A DNA stretch of 38,310 nt from an uncultured Christensenellaceae bacterium (GCA_944380275.1 CALWHB010000014.1:1-38310); one strand, 5' to 3'; positions 28,265-36,749 are shown, counted from the first letter of the stretch. The notes: generated by a model from the sequence alone, not told the origin. Numbers and translations are program-made.

Positions 28265-29206
28265 TCACATCTCGTAAACCGCCAACTTTTCGCCCGAAGT
28301 ATTTTCTTTTGTCATATGCACGCATTTTACGTTCAGGTCGTCGTACTTCTTATAATAATACGCACCGTTTTCTGCGTCTATACAACATGAATATCTCGTT
28401 ATATCCCGCCTGTCTTCATCGGTGATAACGCTGCCTCTAATCATCGCCACCCCGTCGAGAATTTTGAAAGTCTGCGCTGTTTTAGCGGCGTCAGAATCGC
28501 CGCACTCTGAATTTTTCAGACAAAACCATGCCTTTACAAAACGCGATTCAGAGGAAAAATCTCCAGGAAGCCCCACTGCGCCTTTGCCCTGAGAGAAAAA
28601 CTTTTTATCTTCGTCCATGACTTTGTCGGGATTTTTTGCGCACAGACTCTCGGATTTTTTGATATTCTGCAAATGAAATTCAAAAGGCGGATTGTTGGTA
28701 AGCACTCCGACAGGATTGTCGTGAATTTTCAGCCCTTGCGCCGTTTGTTCTATAACTATACTCCCCGTTTTATCGGCTACAATCCAATGCAAAGGCGCAA
28801 GCGGCAATGCCACGTTGAACGGAATCCTGACTATCTCAACTCTTTCGGCAAGCAACTTCGCCTCGCCAACCGTCGCGCACCTTGCAAGAAAATAAGGTAT
28901 CATTTCGTACGGCGCAAGCGCGGTTTTTCCTTCTTCCGCTTTTTCAAAATATTGTGCGTTGAACGGAAAATTGAGTCCTGCCATACACAAACCTTTTTCG
29001 TTTGCCGCCTCCGCGTACAGCGGAAATCCTTCTTCTGCCCTCGCCGCACCTATCGTCGCATAATGAACAATCAGCGACCCTGCCAGTTTTGTGTGGAGAG
29101 GATAATCTCCCGGCATAACGACTATTTTCTGCCCGAAGTCGTATTCAATATCCAAGTTTCTGCCAAAAAACAACGTGTCTTTAACAAAATTGACGACTGT
29201 ACACAT
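28265..29206 (-). CDS. Choloylglycine hydrolase family protein (probable bile salt hydrolase)
   Basis: A 313-aa Ntn-hydrolase of the choloylglycine hydrolase/penicillin V acylase family, which cleaves glycine or taurine from conjugated bile acids. The nucleophile is Cys2, exposed after removal of Met1. Other family active-site residues are in place: Arg16 and Asp19 (FGRNLD), Asn79 (AGLNFP), Asn171/172 (GVLTNNPPF) and Arg222 (SSESRFV). GLPGDFSSESRFV and NEKGLCMAGLNFP closely resemble bile salt hydrolases of gut Clostridia. The product lacks a signal peptide, so it is cytoplasmic. GGAGGAAAT precedes the ATG. It is the last gene of a GNAT-ASCH-BSH operon. Penicillin V acylase activity cannot be excluded. 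Confidence 0.88.
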   Translation of the reverse strand: MCTVVNFVKDTLFFGRNLDIEYDFGQKIVVMPGDYPLHTKLAGSLIVHYATIGAARAEEGFPLYAEAANEKGLCMAGLNFPFNAQYFEKAEEGKTALAPYEMIPYFLARCATVGEAKLLAERVEIVRIPFNVALPLAPLHWIVADKTGSIVIEQTAQGLKIHDNPVGVLTNNPPFEFHLQNIKKSESLCAKNPDKVMDEDKKFFSQGKGAVGLPGDFSSESRFVKAWFCLKNSECGDSDAAKTAQTFKILDGVAMIRGSVITDEDRRDITRYSCCIDAENGAYYYKKYDDLNVKCVHMTKENTSGEKLAVYEM

Positions 29207-29236
29207 ATTTCCTCCGTCCTTATTATGCGGTGTATT

Positions 29237-29599
29237 TTATAATTTATCCGATGCAGTATACCAGACCTCTTCAAGCTCTATCCCCATCGCGCCGTATCTT
29301 TGAATTTTTTCTTGAGGATAATACAAATACATATCGCTGTAGTCCGCGTCTTTTTCTCTGCCTTTATATCCGCATTTTTCAAGCGGCAGATTCTCATACA
29401 ATTCTTTGAAATCCTTGTATATGTATATCTCTTTTACCTTTGCAATAAGCGTATAATCTACACCTGCACAGGAAAATTCTATAATATCCCCTTTCTTCAC
29501 CTTCTTTCTCTTTTCGTCGTAAAGCCTGAGTTCTATCGTCTTTTCTCCGCTTTCTATCATCCTGAACGGACTTATGTTGAGTTTCATACAATGTTTCAT
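29237..29599 (-). CDS. ASCH-domain protein
   Basis: A 120-aa single-domain ASCH (PUA-like) protein. Matches include IESGEKTIELRLYDEKRK near the start, the KKGDIIEF strand, the loop YKDFKELYENLPLEKCGY and the C-terminal YYPQEKIQRYGAMGIEL. ASCH domains bind RNA or modified nucleosides, and some have amidohydrolase or nuclease activity; its role here is unknown. AGGAG lies just before the ATG. It starts 10 bp after the upstream GNAT-like gene and ends 30 bp before the bile salt hydrolase gene, so the three are likely co-transcribed. Confidence 0.88.
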   Translation of the reverse strand: MKHCMKLNISPFRMIESGEKTIELRLYDEKRKKVKKGDIIEFSCAGVDYTLIAKVKEIYIYKDFKELYENLPLEKCGYKGREKDADYSDMYLYYPQEKIQRYGAMGIELEEVWYTASDKL

Positions 29600-29609
29600 T
29601 GCTCTCCTC

Positions 29610-30455
29610 TCAATCAGCCTTTTCCCCTATACGTATTTCATAATAATACGCTTTTGTCAACTTTTTAAATCCCGCCTCTGTCGCCGGTTTTTCAAAACCT
29701 TCTCCTGCAAAGTAATACATACTTCTCTTGCACTCTTTTTTTGCCCAATTCAATGCAGCAGTCAAAAGCGATTTTGCTTTATCCTCATCGTAACTGTTCA
29801 TTTCAAGACCGAATATCTCGCAGTCAATTCCTTTTACATTAAAAAACACCGTGCCGCAATCGTCAGCGAAAATCTTCCAGTCCCCGATAGTTCTATATAT
29901 CTTATCGGACGTCCAGAACATCTCTTTTTCAAACCGTTTGTGTATTTTTCTAAAACCGTCAAAATTGTCTTTGTCAATTACCGCAATATCTCTTACTTCC
30001 TTTCTCGGCACGTAATTTTCAAACAACACCGTAAACACTTCTTCTGCCGACAATGATTCTCTGCCAGTGCCGGATAAAAAATCAATGGTTTCTTTGTTTT
30101 CTTCCGGAAGATAAAAACTGAAAATAAATCCCTTGAAATCGGCATAAAGACTGCTTATCAATTCTTCAAAAGCGTCTTTGAAATCATTTTCCGCCACAGC
30201 AATCTGCAAGCCTACATATTTGTCTTCTTCTGAAAAGAAAATCTGAAACAGCCCTTTTATTTCCCCGTCTTTCTCATAAATAAGCAGCATTTCGTCTTTT
30301 TTTTCAAATGATTTTATTGCAGTGTTTAAAAATATTTCCTTACTTTTTATTCCGTCGCAATACAAAGGAAAAGCAGAATTTGCCTTGTTTTCCGTTAATC
30401 CGTAAAAATAATCCGCATGTTTTAAAAAGCTTTGTTTGTCAACAATACTAAGCAT
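29610..30455 (-). CDS. GNAT-like acetyltransferase (divergent, two-lobed)
   Basis: A 281-aa protein starting MLSIVDKQSFLKHADYFYGL, set by GGAGGAGAT before the ATG at 30455; the longer open frame crosses the promoter and is rejected. Features suggest GNAT folds: DEMLLIYEKDGEIKGLFQIFF (a beta4-like strand) in the first half and KSLLTAALNWAKKECKRSMYYFAGEGFEKPATEAGFKKLTKAYYYEI in the second, the latter resembling the end of a GNAT domain. The acetyl-CoA motif is not clear, so catalytic activity is uncertain. It leads the ASCH and bile salt hydrolase genes. Confidence 0.6.
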   Translation of the reverse strand: MLSIVDKQSFLKHADYFYGLTENKANSAFPLYCDGIKSKEIFLNTAIKSFEKKDEMLLIYEKDGEIKGLFQIFFSEEDKYVGLQIAVAENDFKDAFEELISSLYADFKGFIFSFYLPEENKETIDFLSGTGRESLSAEEVFTVLFENYVPRKEVRDIAVIDKDNFDGFRKIHKRFEKEMFWTSDKIYRTIGDWKIFADDCGTVFFNVKGIDCEIFGLEMNSYDEDKAKSLLTAALNWAKKECKRSMYYFAGEGFEKPATEAGFKKLTKAYYYEIRIGEKAD

Positions 30456-30470
30456 ATCTCCTCCGTTTTT

Positions 30471-30499
30471 ATTATACTTAATAACGGATGCGTTTTCAA
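30471..30499 (-). promoter_or_regulatory. Promoter for the GNAT-ASCH-BSH operon
   Basis: Minus strand TTGAAA (30494-30499), 17-bp spacer, TATAAT (30471-30476). It lies just after the terminator of the CDF gene. Confidence 0.8.
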
Positions 30500-30506
30500 T
30501 ATGCAA

Positions 30507-30538
30507 AATAAAATCCCCTTTTAAATGGGGATTTTATT
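30507..30538 (-). terminator. Rho-independent terminator after the CDF transporter gene
   Basis: A 12-bp perfect stem AATAAAATCCCC/GGGGATTTTATT (30507-30518 with 30527-30538) with A/T-rich flanks, immediately after the stop codon. Its symmetry could allow function on both strands. Confidence 0.85.
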
Positions 30539-30539
30539 G

Positions 30540-31706
30540 TTATACGAAAGGATGTTCCGCTTTTATAACGCAGTTGCACTCAGGTCGCAGTTCTTTTATC
30601 TTCTTCTCTACCGTTTCCGCTGCCTCTTCGTCAGATATTTTACTATCCACAGGTATCGAAAGGTCAAAAATAAGATTTATATGATTGCCGCCGTAAGTCA
30701 TCCTGAAGTCGTGTACCGAATAGCTTTCGTCCACTTCTTTTACCGTCGCTTTTACAAAGGCGAACATTTCGTTTACTTTCTCGTCGTCGACTACTATCGG
30801 GTCGAGGTGTATGGTTACTATATATCCGTATTTTTTCTGAAAATCGCGCTCTATATTGTCAATCACGTCGTGTACGTAACTGAAATCGCTCTTTGCAGAC
30901 ACTTCCGCATGAAAAGATATTATCTGCCTGCCCGGTCCGTAATCGTGTACCATAACGTCGTGGATGCCTATCACTTCAGGATAATCCTTTACAAATTCTG
31001 CAATTTTTTTGAGAATATCTCTGTCAGGCCGACCGCCCAAAAGCAAATCAATCGTTTCCTTCGCTGCCTTTATGCCGGTATAAAATATAAACGCTGCCAC
31101 CAGAATACCCGAATATCCGTCTATGTTTACCGCGGCAAATTTTGAAAGCAATGCGGATACGAATACCAGAGTCGTCGCCACGACGTCGGAAACGCTGTCA
31201 AACGACGCCGCTTTTATTGCCTGAGAATTTATCGTCTTTGCAATTTTGCGATAGAAGAAGAACAGCCAGCATTTTACCGCTATCGCAACGCCGAGGAACA
31301 CAAGCGTAACCGTGCTTATTGCCGTTGCCTCAGGGGTTATTATCTTCTCTATCGACGATTTGAAAAGTTCGACTCCTACAAAAATTATAAGTATATCTAC
31401 TATAAACGCGCTTATATACTCAAATCTGCCGTGTCCCATAGGATGTTCTTTGTCTGCGTGCTTGCCAGAAAATCTGAACCCTATCATAGTAACCACGGAA
31501 GAACCTGCGTCGCCTATATTGTTGAACGCGTCAGCTATAATAGCTACCGATGCAGACAGAATACCTATCGCCAGCTTTCCAGCAAACAGCAGTATATTGG
31601 CGATGATGCCGGTAATGCTTGAAAGCATGGCATAATTGCTCCTCACTTCCGGATTCTGTACGTCTTTTCTGTTTTTTACAAATAGTTTTATAAGTAAATT
31701 CGTCAT
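30540..31706 (-). CDS. Cation diffusion facilitator (CDF) family metal exporter
   Basis: A 388-aa membrane transporter that would export divalent cations (Zn, Mn, Fe, Co or Ni) by proton antiport. The N-terminal two-thirds has about six hydrophobic helices with the family motifs ADAFNNIGDAGSS and HPMGHGRFEY in the first half and ASFDSVSDVVAT (metal-site Asp residues). The cytoplasmic C-terminal domain (about 230-388) contains IGIHDVMVHDYGPG and is about twice the usual length, suggesting an extended dimerisation/metal-sensing tail. I start at MTNLLIKLF (31706), preceded by GGCGGAAAAT; an ATG nine codons upstream lacks a ribosome-binding site. Metal specificity cannot be read. Confidence 0.9.
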   Translation of the reverse strand: MTNLLIKLFVKNRKDVQNPEVRSNYAMLSSITGIIANILLFAGKLAIGILSASVAIIADAFNNIGDAGSSVVTMIGFRFSGKHADKEHPMGHGRFEYISAFIVDILIIFVGVELFKSSIEKIITPEATAISTVTLVFLGVAIAVKCWLFFFYRKIAKTINSQAIKAASFDSVSDVVATTLVFVSALLSKFAAVNIDGYSGILVAAFIFYTGIKAAKETIDLLLGGRPDRDILKKIAEFVKDYPEVIGIHDVMVHDYGPGRQIISFHAEVSAKSDFSYVHDVIDNIERDFQKKYGYIVTIHLDPIVVDDEKVNEMFAFVKATVKEVDESYSVHDFRMTYGGNHINLIFDLSIPVDSKISDEEAAETVEKKIKELRPECNCVIKAEHPFV

Positions 31707-31735
31707 ATTTTCCGCCGCTGATTTAATTAACACTT

Positions 31736-31764
31736 AGTATAAGATAATATGCAAAATATGTCAA
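31736..31764 (-). promoter_or_regulatory. Promoter for the CDF transporter gene
   Basis: Minus strand TTGACA (31759-31764), 17-bp spacer, TATACT (31736-31741). Confidence 0.82.
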
Positions 31765-31842
31765 GAAAGCGACGGTTAATGTTAAAACATGCAACAAAAC
31801 CCTGTATCTTCTGCTTATCTGAAATCCGAACGGCAGTAAAGA

Positions 31843-33360
31843 TTATTCCGCCGTCGCGCGTTTCAGAATCAGATTGAGATATTCTCCTTTCAATGCCTGT
31901 GCCATAACGGCAGGATTGCTCATATTATCTTCCGATACAGCCGTTCCGTCAAAAGTATCGCTATCGCTGTAGACCGCCCAGCCTTTTATATTCTCAAAAA
32001 TGACTGAATTGAGGTTCTCGCAATTTCTGAAAGCGTAAATGTCTATTCTTAAAAGCGACGCTGGTAAAACAGTGCTGCTCAACTGCGTACAACCTTCAAA
32101 AGCATATCTGTTAATATATCTGAGGTTTGCCGACATCTTTATTTCTTTAAGACCGCTGCATCCGCTGAAAGCCATATCTCCGATTGAAAGCACCGCCGTG
32201 GGAAGAGTAATTTTTTCAATCGAAATGCAACCGCTGAACATTGAAGAGCTTATCTCCTGAAGTTTTCTGGACAGCCTTACGTCAGAAAGAGATGTACAAT
32301 CTCCGAAGGCGTGTCCTCCTACTTTTTTCACGCTGTCCGGTATATTTACTGACTCAAGCGAACTGCACCTGCGAAAAGCATATCCGCCTATTTCCAAAAG
32401 ACTTTCCGGCAATTCTACGTCGGTTAATGCCGTGCAGTTTTCAAATGACCTCCATGATACCGATTCGACTCCGTCTGCAATATAAACCGCTTTGAGAGAA
32501 GTGCAGCCTGAAAAAGCCTGCACGCCCGTTTCCTTCAAAGTTGAGGGAAGGCTTACGCTCTCTAATGAATTGCAATCCATAAACGCGCCCTCCCCTATGT
32601 ATTCCGCTTTTTCAAGGCATATTTCCGTCAAAGAGCTGCACCCGGCAAAAGCCTCTTTGCCAAAATTTCTGATATTTACAGCTTTTTCTATTCCTTTAAA
32701 CGTCTTACAGTTTTTGAACGCGCCTTCTCCAATTCTTTCAAGATTCTCTCCTCCTGCAACCGATTCAAGTAATACACAGTTGTCAAAAGCGTATCTCCCT
32801 ATTTCGGCAACGCTTTGAGGCAAAGTTAGGTTTTCTAAAGACGTATTGCAAAAAGCATAAGATTCAATCGTTTTTACGCTTTCTGAAAAGACGATTTCTT
32901 TTACAGACGAACGCTCAAAAGCGGAACTCCCTATCGTTTCCACATTTTTACCTGTCGTAATCTTATTTGCATGGCTATCTCTGAATCCCGAAGGAGCTAT
33001 TTCCTTTACGGGCAAACCTTTGAACGTGTCAGGAACGTTGAACACGTAACAACTTATCCCGTTGATAGCGTCCCTGTCTATTTCGACACGGTAAGACTGT
33101 CCGTCCTCCCGCAGTTCGTATATCAGATATTTGTCGTATCCGCAGACTGAGCATATACCGTTTTCGTCAAACGTATGCTCTTCTTCGTTTTTCGTATCGC
33201 CGCAAACGCACTCTTCAAAGTGTTTTATTTCGTCGGAATAAAACGAATAAACGTGCTCGCCGTCGTTATGCCTGACAGTATTGTCGCAAGCGACAAAAAG
33301 AACCGCAAACAGCATTACCGTTAAAGATATTATCAACTCTATGACTATGCTCTTTTTCAC
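31843..33360 (-). CDS. BspA-type leucine-rich-repeat (LRR_5) surface lipoprotein
   Basis: A 505-aa exported protein. Residues 1-25 form a lipoprotein signal peptide (KKS, hydrophobic core, lipobox LFVAC with Cys25 as lipidation site). A short cysteine-containing segment (CVCG...CSVCGYD, about 52-78) follows. From about 120 to 490 come roughly 15 LRR_5 repeats of about 23 residues with the pattern IGxxAFxxCxxLxxIxLPxSv. Such proteins are displayed on the surface of gut anaerobes and may take part in adhesion or immune contact. The start codon is GTG, 7 nt after GGGAG. A weak promoter-like pair may lie upstream but I do not call it. Confidence 0.88.
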   Translation of the reverse strand: MKKSIVIELIISLTVMLFAVLFVACDNTVRHNDGEHVYSFYSDEIKHFEECVCGDTKNEEEHTFDENGICSVCGYDKYLIYELREDGQSYRVEIDRDAINGISCYVFNVPDTFKGLPVKEIAPSGFRDSHANKITTGKNVETIGSSAFERSSVKEIVFSESVKTIESYAFCNTSLENLTLPQSVAEIGRYAFDNCVLLESVAGGENLERIGEGAFKNCKTFKGIEKAVNIRNFGKEAFAGCSSLTEICLEKAEYIGEGAFMDCNSLESVSLPSTLKETGVQAFSGCTSLKAVYIADGVESVSWRSFENCTALTDVELPESLLEIGGYAFRRCSSLESVNIPDSVKKVGGHAFGDCTSLSDVRLSRKLQEISSSMFSGCISIEKITLPTAVLSIGDMAFSGCSGLKEIKMSANLRYINRYAFEGCTQLSSTVLPASLLRIDIYAFRNCENLNSVIFENIKGWAVYSDSDTFDGTAVSEDNMSNPAVMAQALKGEYLNLILKRATAE

Positions 33361-33498
33361 GACAGCACTCCCTTTTATATTTTTTGATGCCTTACTTTTA
33401 TATCGATTGAATATGCATGAATATTTCAGATTTCACAAATATTTTTAACGTGCGGCTTTTATGCTGACGTTTTTTTGTCTTACTTATGTTCCCAAAGG

Positions 33499-33533
33499 CA
33501 AAAAAAATCAAACCGCGTCAATGCGGTTTGATT
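33499..33533 (-). terminator. Rho-independent terminator after the lipoprotein gene
   Basis: A perfect 11-bp stem AATCAAACCGC/GCGGTTTGATT (33506-33516 with 33523-33533) followed on the minus strand by a run of Ts. It lies directly after the gene at 33545-34372. Confidence 0.92.
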
Positions 33534-33544
33534 CTTCAGAAGTT

Positions 33545-34372
33545 TTAGCTCATAATGATGTTTTTTATTGTGCCGGCATATCCTGAATTTGCGATATAAC
33601 ACACTCTGCCTATGCAACCCACACTTTCCCACTCTGCGAATTCTTTTGCCCACTCTGCCGACGCGGTAAAAAAGATGTAATTGTCGCCTGCGGAATCAGT
33701 TATTCTGTAACCTTTAAGCAGATTGTCTTCTGCGTCGAAAGGCGCGCCGGGACCTGCCTCAACCGCCGTCTTTACAAGTTCTTCCTTTGCTATGCTCTCG
33801 ACGACGTATCCGCTTTCTCTCGCCTGTAAAGCAACGTTTTCAAATGCCTCATCCATAACGCTTGCGTTCAACGTTTCGAAAATCTCTTCAAAAACGCTCA
33901 TCTGCGATTCCGTCAACGTTGCAGCGTATTTTGAAAGCGATTTGCGCACGACCAGTTTGTCATCTTTGTACGACCCTGTCGTCTTGCCGTCAGAATGCGT
34001 ATAAGTTATTCTTTCACCTATATAATAAGTGTAATCGCTTTTCTTTTTCCACAAAAAATTACCCGTCGTATAACCCAGCTTAAAGGCATGGTCATATTCT
34101 GTTTCTACGGTAAAGCTACCGCTTATACCTATCTCAATCGCCTCAAAGGACAGTTCCCCTATGGACTTCATCATAGAAAAAATCTTCTCAGCTTGCACGT
34201 CAGTCGCAGTATGCCAGGTTTTGTTTTCAGCCTGCAACTGAACGGACTCAAGCTTTGCGTCTTTATCTGTAACGGACGGATTTCCTATACTGGTCGTACA
34301 AGCCGTCAGACACAAGCACATAACGACAATAAGTGTAATAATTGCAATAAACGGTATCGTCTTGTTTTTCAT
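33545..34372 (-). CDS. Uncharacterised lipoprotein
   Basis: A 275-aa exported protein of unknown function. The signal peptide (MKNKTIPFIAIITLIVVMCLCLTAC) ends in a lipobox with Cys25. The mature part has alternating beta segments and aromatic residues (YTYYIGERITYTHSDGKTTGSYKDDK), suggesting a beta-rich extracytoplasmic domain, followed by a helical stretch (about 145-190). It begins at 34372, preceded by AAAGGGG; the extra upstream ATG is rejected on ribosome-binding-site grounds. It has its own promoter and terminator. Confidence 0.75.
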   Translation of the reverse strand: MKNKTIPFIAIITLIVVMCLCLTACTTSIGNPSVTDKDAKLESVQLQAENKTWHTATDVQAEKIFSMMKSIGELSFEAIEIGISGSFTVETEYDHAFKLGYTTGNFLWKKKSDYTYYIGERITYTHSDGKTTGSYKDDKLVVRKSLSKYAATLTESQMSVFEEIFETLNASVMDEAFENVALQARESGYVVESIAKEELVKTAVEAGPGAPFDAEDNLLKGYRITDSAGDNYIFFTASAEWAKEFAEWESVGCIGRVCYIANSGYAGTIKNIIMS

Positions 34373-34394
34373 ATCAACACCCCTTTGTATCTTC

Positions 34395-34423
34395 AATATA
34401 ACGCATTATCGCGGCTATGTCAA
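34395..34423 (-). promoter_or_regulatory. Promoter for the lipoprotein gene
   Basis: Minus strand TTGACA (34418-34423), 17-bp spacer, TATATT (34395-34400). Confidence 0.78.
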
Positions 34424-34447
34424 TACGGCTGTCCGACGCGACCCCAT

Positions 34448-34490
34448 AAAAAAGCCCGGGACGTCCTGATTATTTTTGTCAGACGCCCGG
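34448..34490 (-). terminator. Terminator after the TIR protein gene
   Basis: The minus-strand hairpin pairs CGGGCGTC with GACGTCCCG (one bulged base) and is followed by GGGCTTTTTT. It lies about 130 bp after the TIR gene stop. Confidence 0.7.
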
Positions 34491-34621
34491 TCATAATTAT
34501 ATTTCGTTTTATATTAACCTTTACCGACGGTTTTCCGCAAATTCGGCCTTGCAGTTTTTATCGCATTACTGCTTGAATTTGCCGTTCTGACCGCAGCACT
34601 TATTCTGCTTAAAACACGTCG

Positions 34622-36223
34622 TCAGATTATGTAGTCCGCAAGATTTTCTTTGAATCTCTCCAGCCCTATTATTTCAAAGGAACGCAGTTGAATAGGCAAA
34701 TCCTTTTTGTTGCTTGCATATATCTTTTTGCACAACTCTTCAGGGAAAACCATGATGAGATTTCCGCTCTTCCTGCCCTCTCTCTTTTCGTCGCAGAACA
34801 GATTATATTCCTGTGAAACCCACTTTGAGCGCAGATATTCCAAATCAGACGCCACTAAGACAAAATGACTGCTCTTGTCAAGCGAGCCAAGAATTGCGTT
34901 GCGATACTCTGAATCTCCTATATAGGGCAGGCTTATTCTGTCAAGAAACGCTACCTTTCCTTTTTCCTTCAGAAAAGCATAAATTTCAGCGGCAATATCG
35001 GTATCTTCTGATTTATGAGAAATAAACACGTCGAAATAGCCTGAATCTGGCAAGGTTTCTCCCAGATACGCTTTTATGCATTTGAGATTGTGCTTTGAGT
35101 TTTCGTCTTCTTCGTCGTTGACTTTCAATTTGTTCAGGTTCAGCGTAATCATGTCAAGACATTTCAGAGCCATATCGTTTGCCCCTATTATCTTGCAATA
35201 TTCGGCAAGTCGTTTATACCCCGTGCGCAGACACTCTCCGAAACCGCAATCCGCGCCGTTTTCAGCAAGTTTATTAAAAAGCAGAATGCTCGACTTGATA
35301 TGTTCTCCGATAAGATGATAGACATCTTCCTGTTCTGACATAATCATTTCTTTGTCAACGTTTTCAGACTTTTCTTTCTGATACTGTTTTTTCAGGTTTC
35401 TGCATTTTTCAAAGAAAATTTCCGCTTTCTGCAGCATTATCTCAGTATTTTTCTTTGATTGTGCCTCATCGCCGCCAAACACGTACTTCCCTTTTATTTC
35501 CTCTTCGATTCTTTCTGCGTCCTCTTTATTCATATACCCGCTATAGAGTCGTTTCAAAAGGTTTTTTATGTAAAGAACCTGGTCCCCTCCCCATATTACT
35601 CTTACGGTTTCTGTAAGTCTGAGTTCGTTTTTCAAAGCGTTTTCAGCGTTTTCGTATTCTCCTTTTATGATATAAATCATTGCCATCTTTTCAAAAACGG
35701 CGTCTGCCGCCTGCACAAGCAAAACATAATTGTAACCTTCGTTTTGCGACAAATCGTATATCAGTTTGTTTACGAATTCATTGCAGACCTTTAGCGACTC
35801 GTCATACATCGCCGCGTTGAAATAGGTATTCGCTCTTATCGACAAGCCGGAAACGGTTCTGTTGTCCATCTGAAATTCCAATATTCTGCTGAGTAATTCT
35901 ATGCCCTCGCTAAAAGTTTCGTCAGGCTCCCAGTGCGACCTGAATTCTTCTTCAGAAACACCGTCATCCTGAAAAAACACAAACACGGGTATTTCATTTC
36001 TTTTCGCAACGTTTATGCAATAGCCGCAGCAAGAACAATTCATCATATCCCTGTCAGCAAGAACTACGACAAGTTTTGCGTTTTTCATATACACGCCCTC
36101 TTCTTCGTACCATGTCTGACCGGATGCTTTTATTCCGTGCGTATCGTAAGAAACAATCCCAAGCTCTTCTGCTTTCTTTACTATATTGAACTTATCGTTC
36201 TCGGAAACGAAAAAAACGTCCAT
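34622..36223 (-). CDS. TIR-helical-repeat-TIR protein (candidate NADase/defence or signalling protein)
   Basis: A 533-aa protein with a recognisable C-terminal TIR domain (396-533): YFDVFISHKSEDTDIAAEIY, FLDRISL, GDSEYRNAI (candidate catalytic Glu439), LVASDLEYLRSKWVSQEY. The N-terminal 115 residues look like a second, divergent TIR-type domain (MDVFFVSENDK..., GQTWYEEEGVYMKNAKLVVVLAD, then a cysteine cluster Cys63/65/66/69, then IPVFVFF), with Glu40-42 where a catalytic Glu would lie. Between them (about 125-380) is a helical region with TPR-like pairs. Bacterial TIR proteins usually cleave NAD+ or make cyclic nucleotide signals, often in anti-phage defence. It is monocistronic, with AAGGGAG before the ATG, next to the XRE-controlled operon. 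Confidence 0.8.
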   Translation of the reverse strand: MDVFFVSENDKFNIVKKAEELGIVSYDTHGIKASGQTWYEEEGVYMKNAKLVVVLADRDMMNCSCCGYCINVAKRNEIPVFVFFQDDGVSEEEFRSHWEPDETFSEGIELLSRILEFQMDNRTVSGLSIRANTYFNAAMYDESLKVCNEFVNKLIYDLSQNEGYNYVLLVQAADAVFEKMAMIYIIKGEYENAENALKNELRLTETVRVIWGGDQVLYIKNLLKRLYSGYMNKEDAERIEEEIKGKYVFGGDEAQSKKNTEIMLQKAEIFFEKCRNLKKQYQKEKSENVDKEMIMSEQEDVYHLIGEHIKSSILLFNKLAENGADCGFGECLRTGYKRLAEYCKIIGANDMALKCLDMITLNLNKLKVNDEEDENSKHNLKCIKAYLGETLPDSGYFDVFISHKSEDTDIAAEIYAFLKEKGKVAFLDRISLPYIGDSEYRNAILGSLDKSSHFVLVASDLEYLRSKWVSQEYNLFCDEKREGRKSGNLIMVFPEELCKKIYASNKKDLPIQLRSFEIIGLERFKENLADYII

Positions 36224-36564
36224 TTTACTCTCCCTTATAATAGATAATATTGAAGTGTATCATATTTTACTTTAACACATAAAAGCGGATTTTTAAAGCT
36301 ATTATTTATTATTTCTGCAATTTTGCAATCCGCACATAAATTTGAGCCGGATTATACGAAATATGCTTTCTAAAATACTATTCTTTCAAATCTCTCTTGC
36401 AGGACTAAAAACAAAGCCCTTATTATGCAAACCGGCGCGACTGCCGCATACTGTTTTGCAGACAGTTAAAATAAAAAAACGTCTGACATAACAGACGCTT
36501 TTTTATTATTCGAGTTCTGAAAACGTTAGAACAGCTTTGTCGACGCATACGTCAACCTCGCTCA
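36224..36564. other. AT-rich intergenic region between the TIR gene and the unknown operon
   Basis: No large gene is present. It contains the TIR gene leader and promoter (several AT-rich -10-like boxes; none stands out), an inverted repeat GCGGATT/AATCCGC with a long spacer (about 36285-36345), a strong terminator (36472-36504) and a possible 20-codon frame (36506-36568). Confidence 0.6.
36472..36504. terminator. Bidirectional terminator after the unknown operon
   Basis: CGTCTG/CAGACG hairpin (36480-36485 with 36492-36497), with seven As before it and TTTTTT after it, so it can terminate on both strands. Confidence 0.88.
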
Positions 36565-36568
36565 TCAT
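36506..36568 (-). CDS. Possible 20-aa micro-ORF, coupled to the 60-aa gene
   Basis: MMSEVDVCVDKAVLTFSELE, starting with an ATG that overlaps the stop codon of the 60-aa gene (ATGA) and ending just before the operon terminator. Its position suggests translational coupling, but at 20 codons it could be chance. Confidence 0.3.
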   Translation of the reverse strand: MMSEVDVCVDKAVLTFSELE

Positions 36569-36747
36569 ACTGTATGCGTGCTAATCAAAGCCCCTTTTTC
36601 GCTGTAAGTATATACGGCACGACCCTTTTTTATCGAAACCGTGTTTGACGTATAACCGCTCAATATGCCTATCTGACAGAACAGCAGATTGTTTTTTTCG
36701 TTATATACAAAGACGCTGTTCCCTCTTTGTATTGCAAGAGAAATCAT
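36565..36747 (-). CDS. Small protein of unknown function (60 aa) with internal repeat
   Basis: A 60-aa protein containing two similar units, SVFVYNEKNNLLFCQIG and AVYTYSEKGALIST, each with the V(F/Y)xYxEK pattern, separated by YTSNTVSIKKG. This suggests a small all-beta fold of two repeated hairpins. I have the impression that similar small proteins occur widely in gut bacteria, but I know no function. The ATG follows the stop of the 51-aa gene after only 2 nt and has no strong ribosome-binding site of its own, so it is likely translated by re-initiation. Confidence 0.6.
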   Translation of the reverse strand: MISLAIQRGNSVFVYNEKNNLLFCQIGILSGYTSNTVSIKKGRAVYTYSEKGALISTHTV

Positions 36748-36749
36748 TT

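Noticed and set aside
34541..34621. Short cysteine-rich frame (CFKQNKCCGQNGKFKQ) after the TIR gene, in another frame
   Set aside because: No start codon or ribosome-binding site; could be a decayed C-terminal extension but is too short to support.
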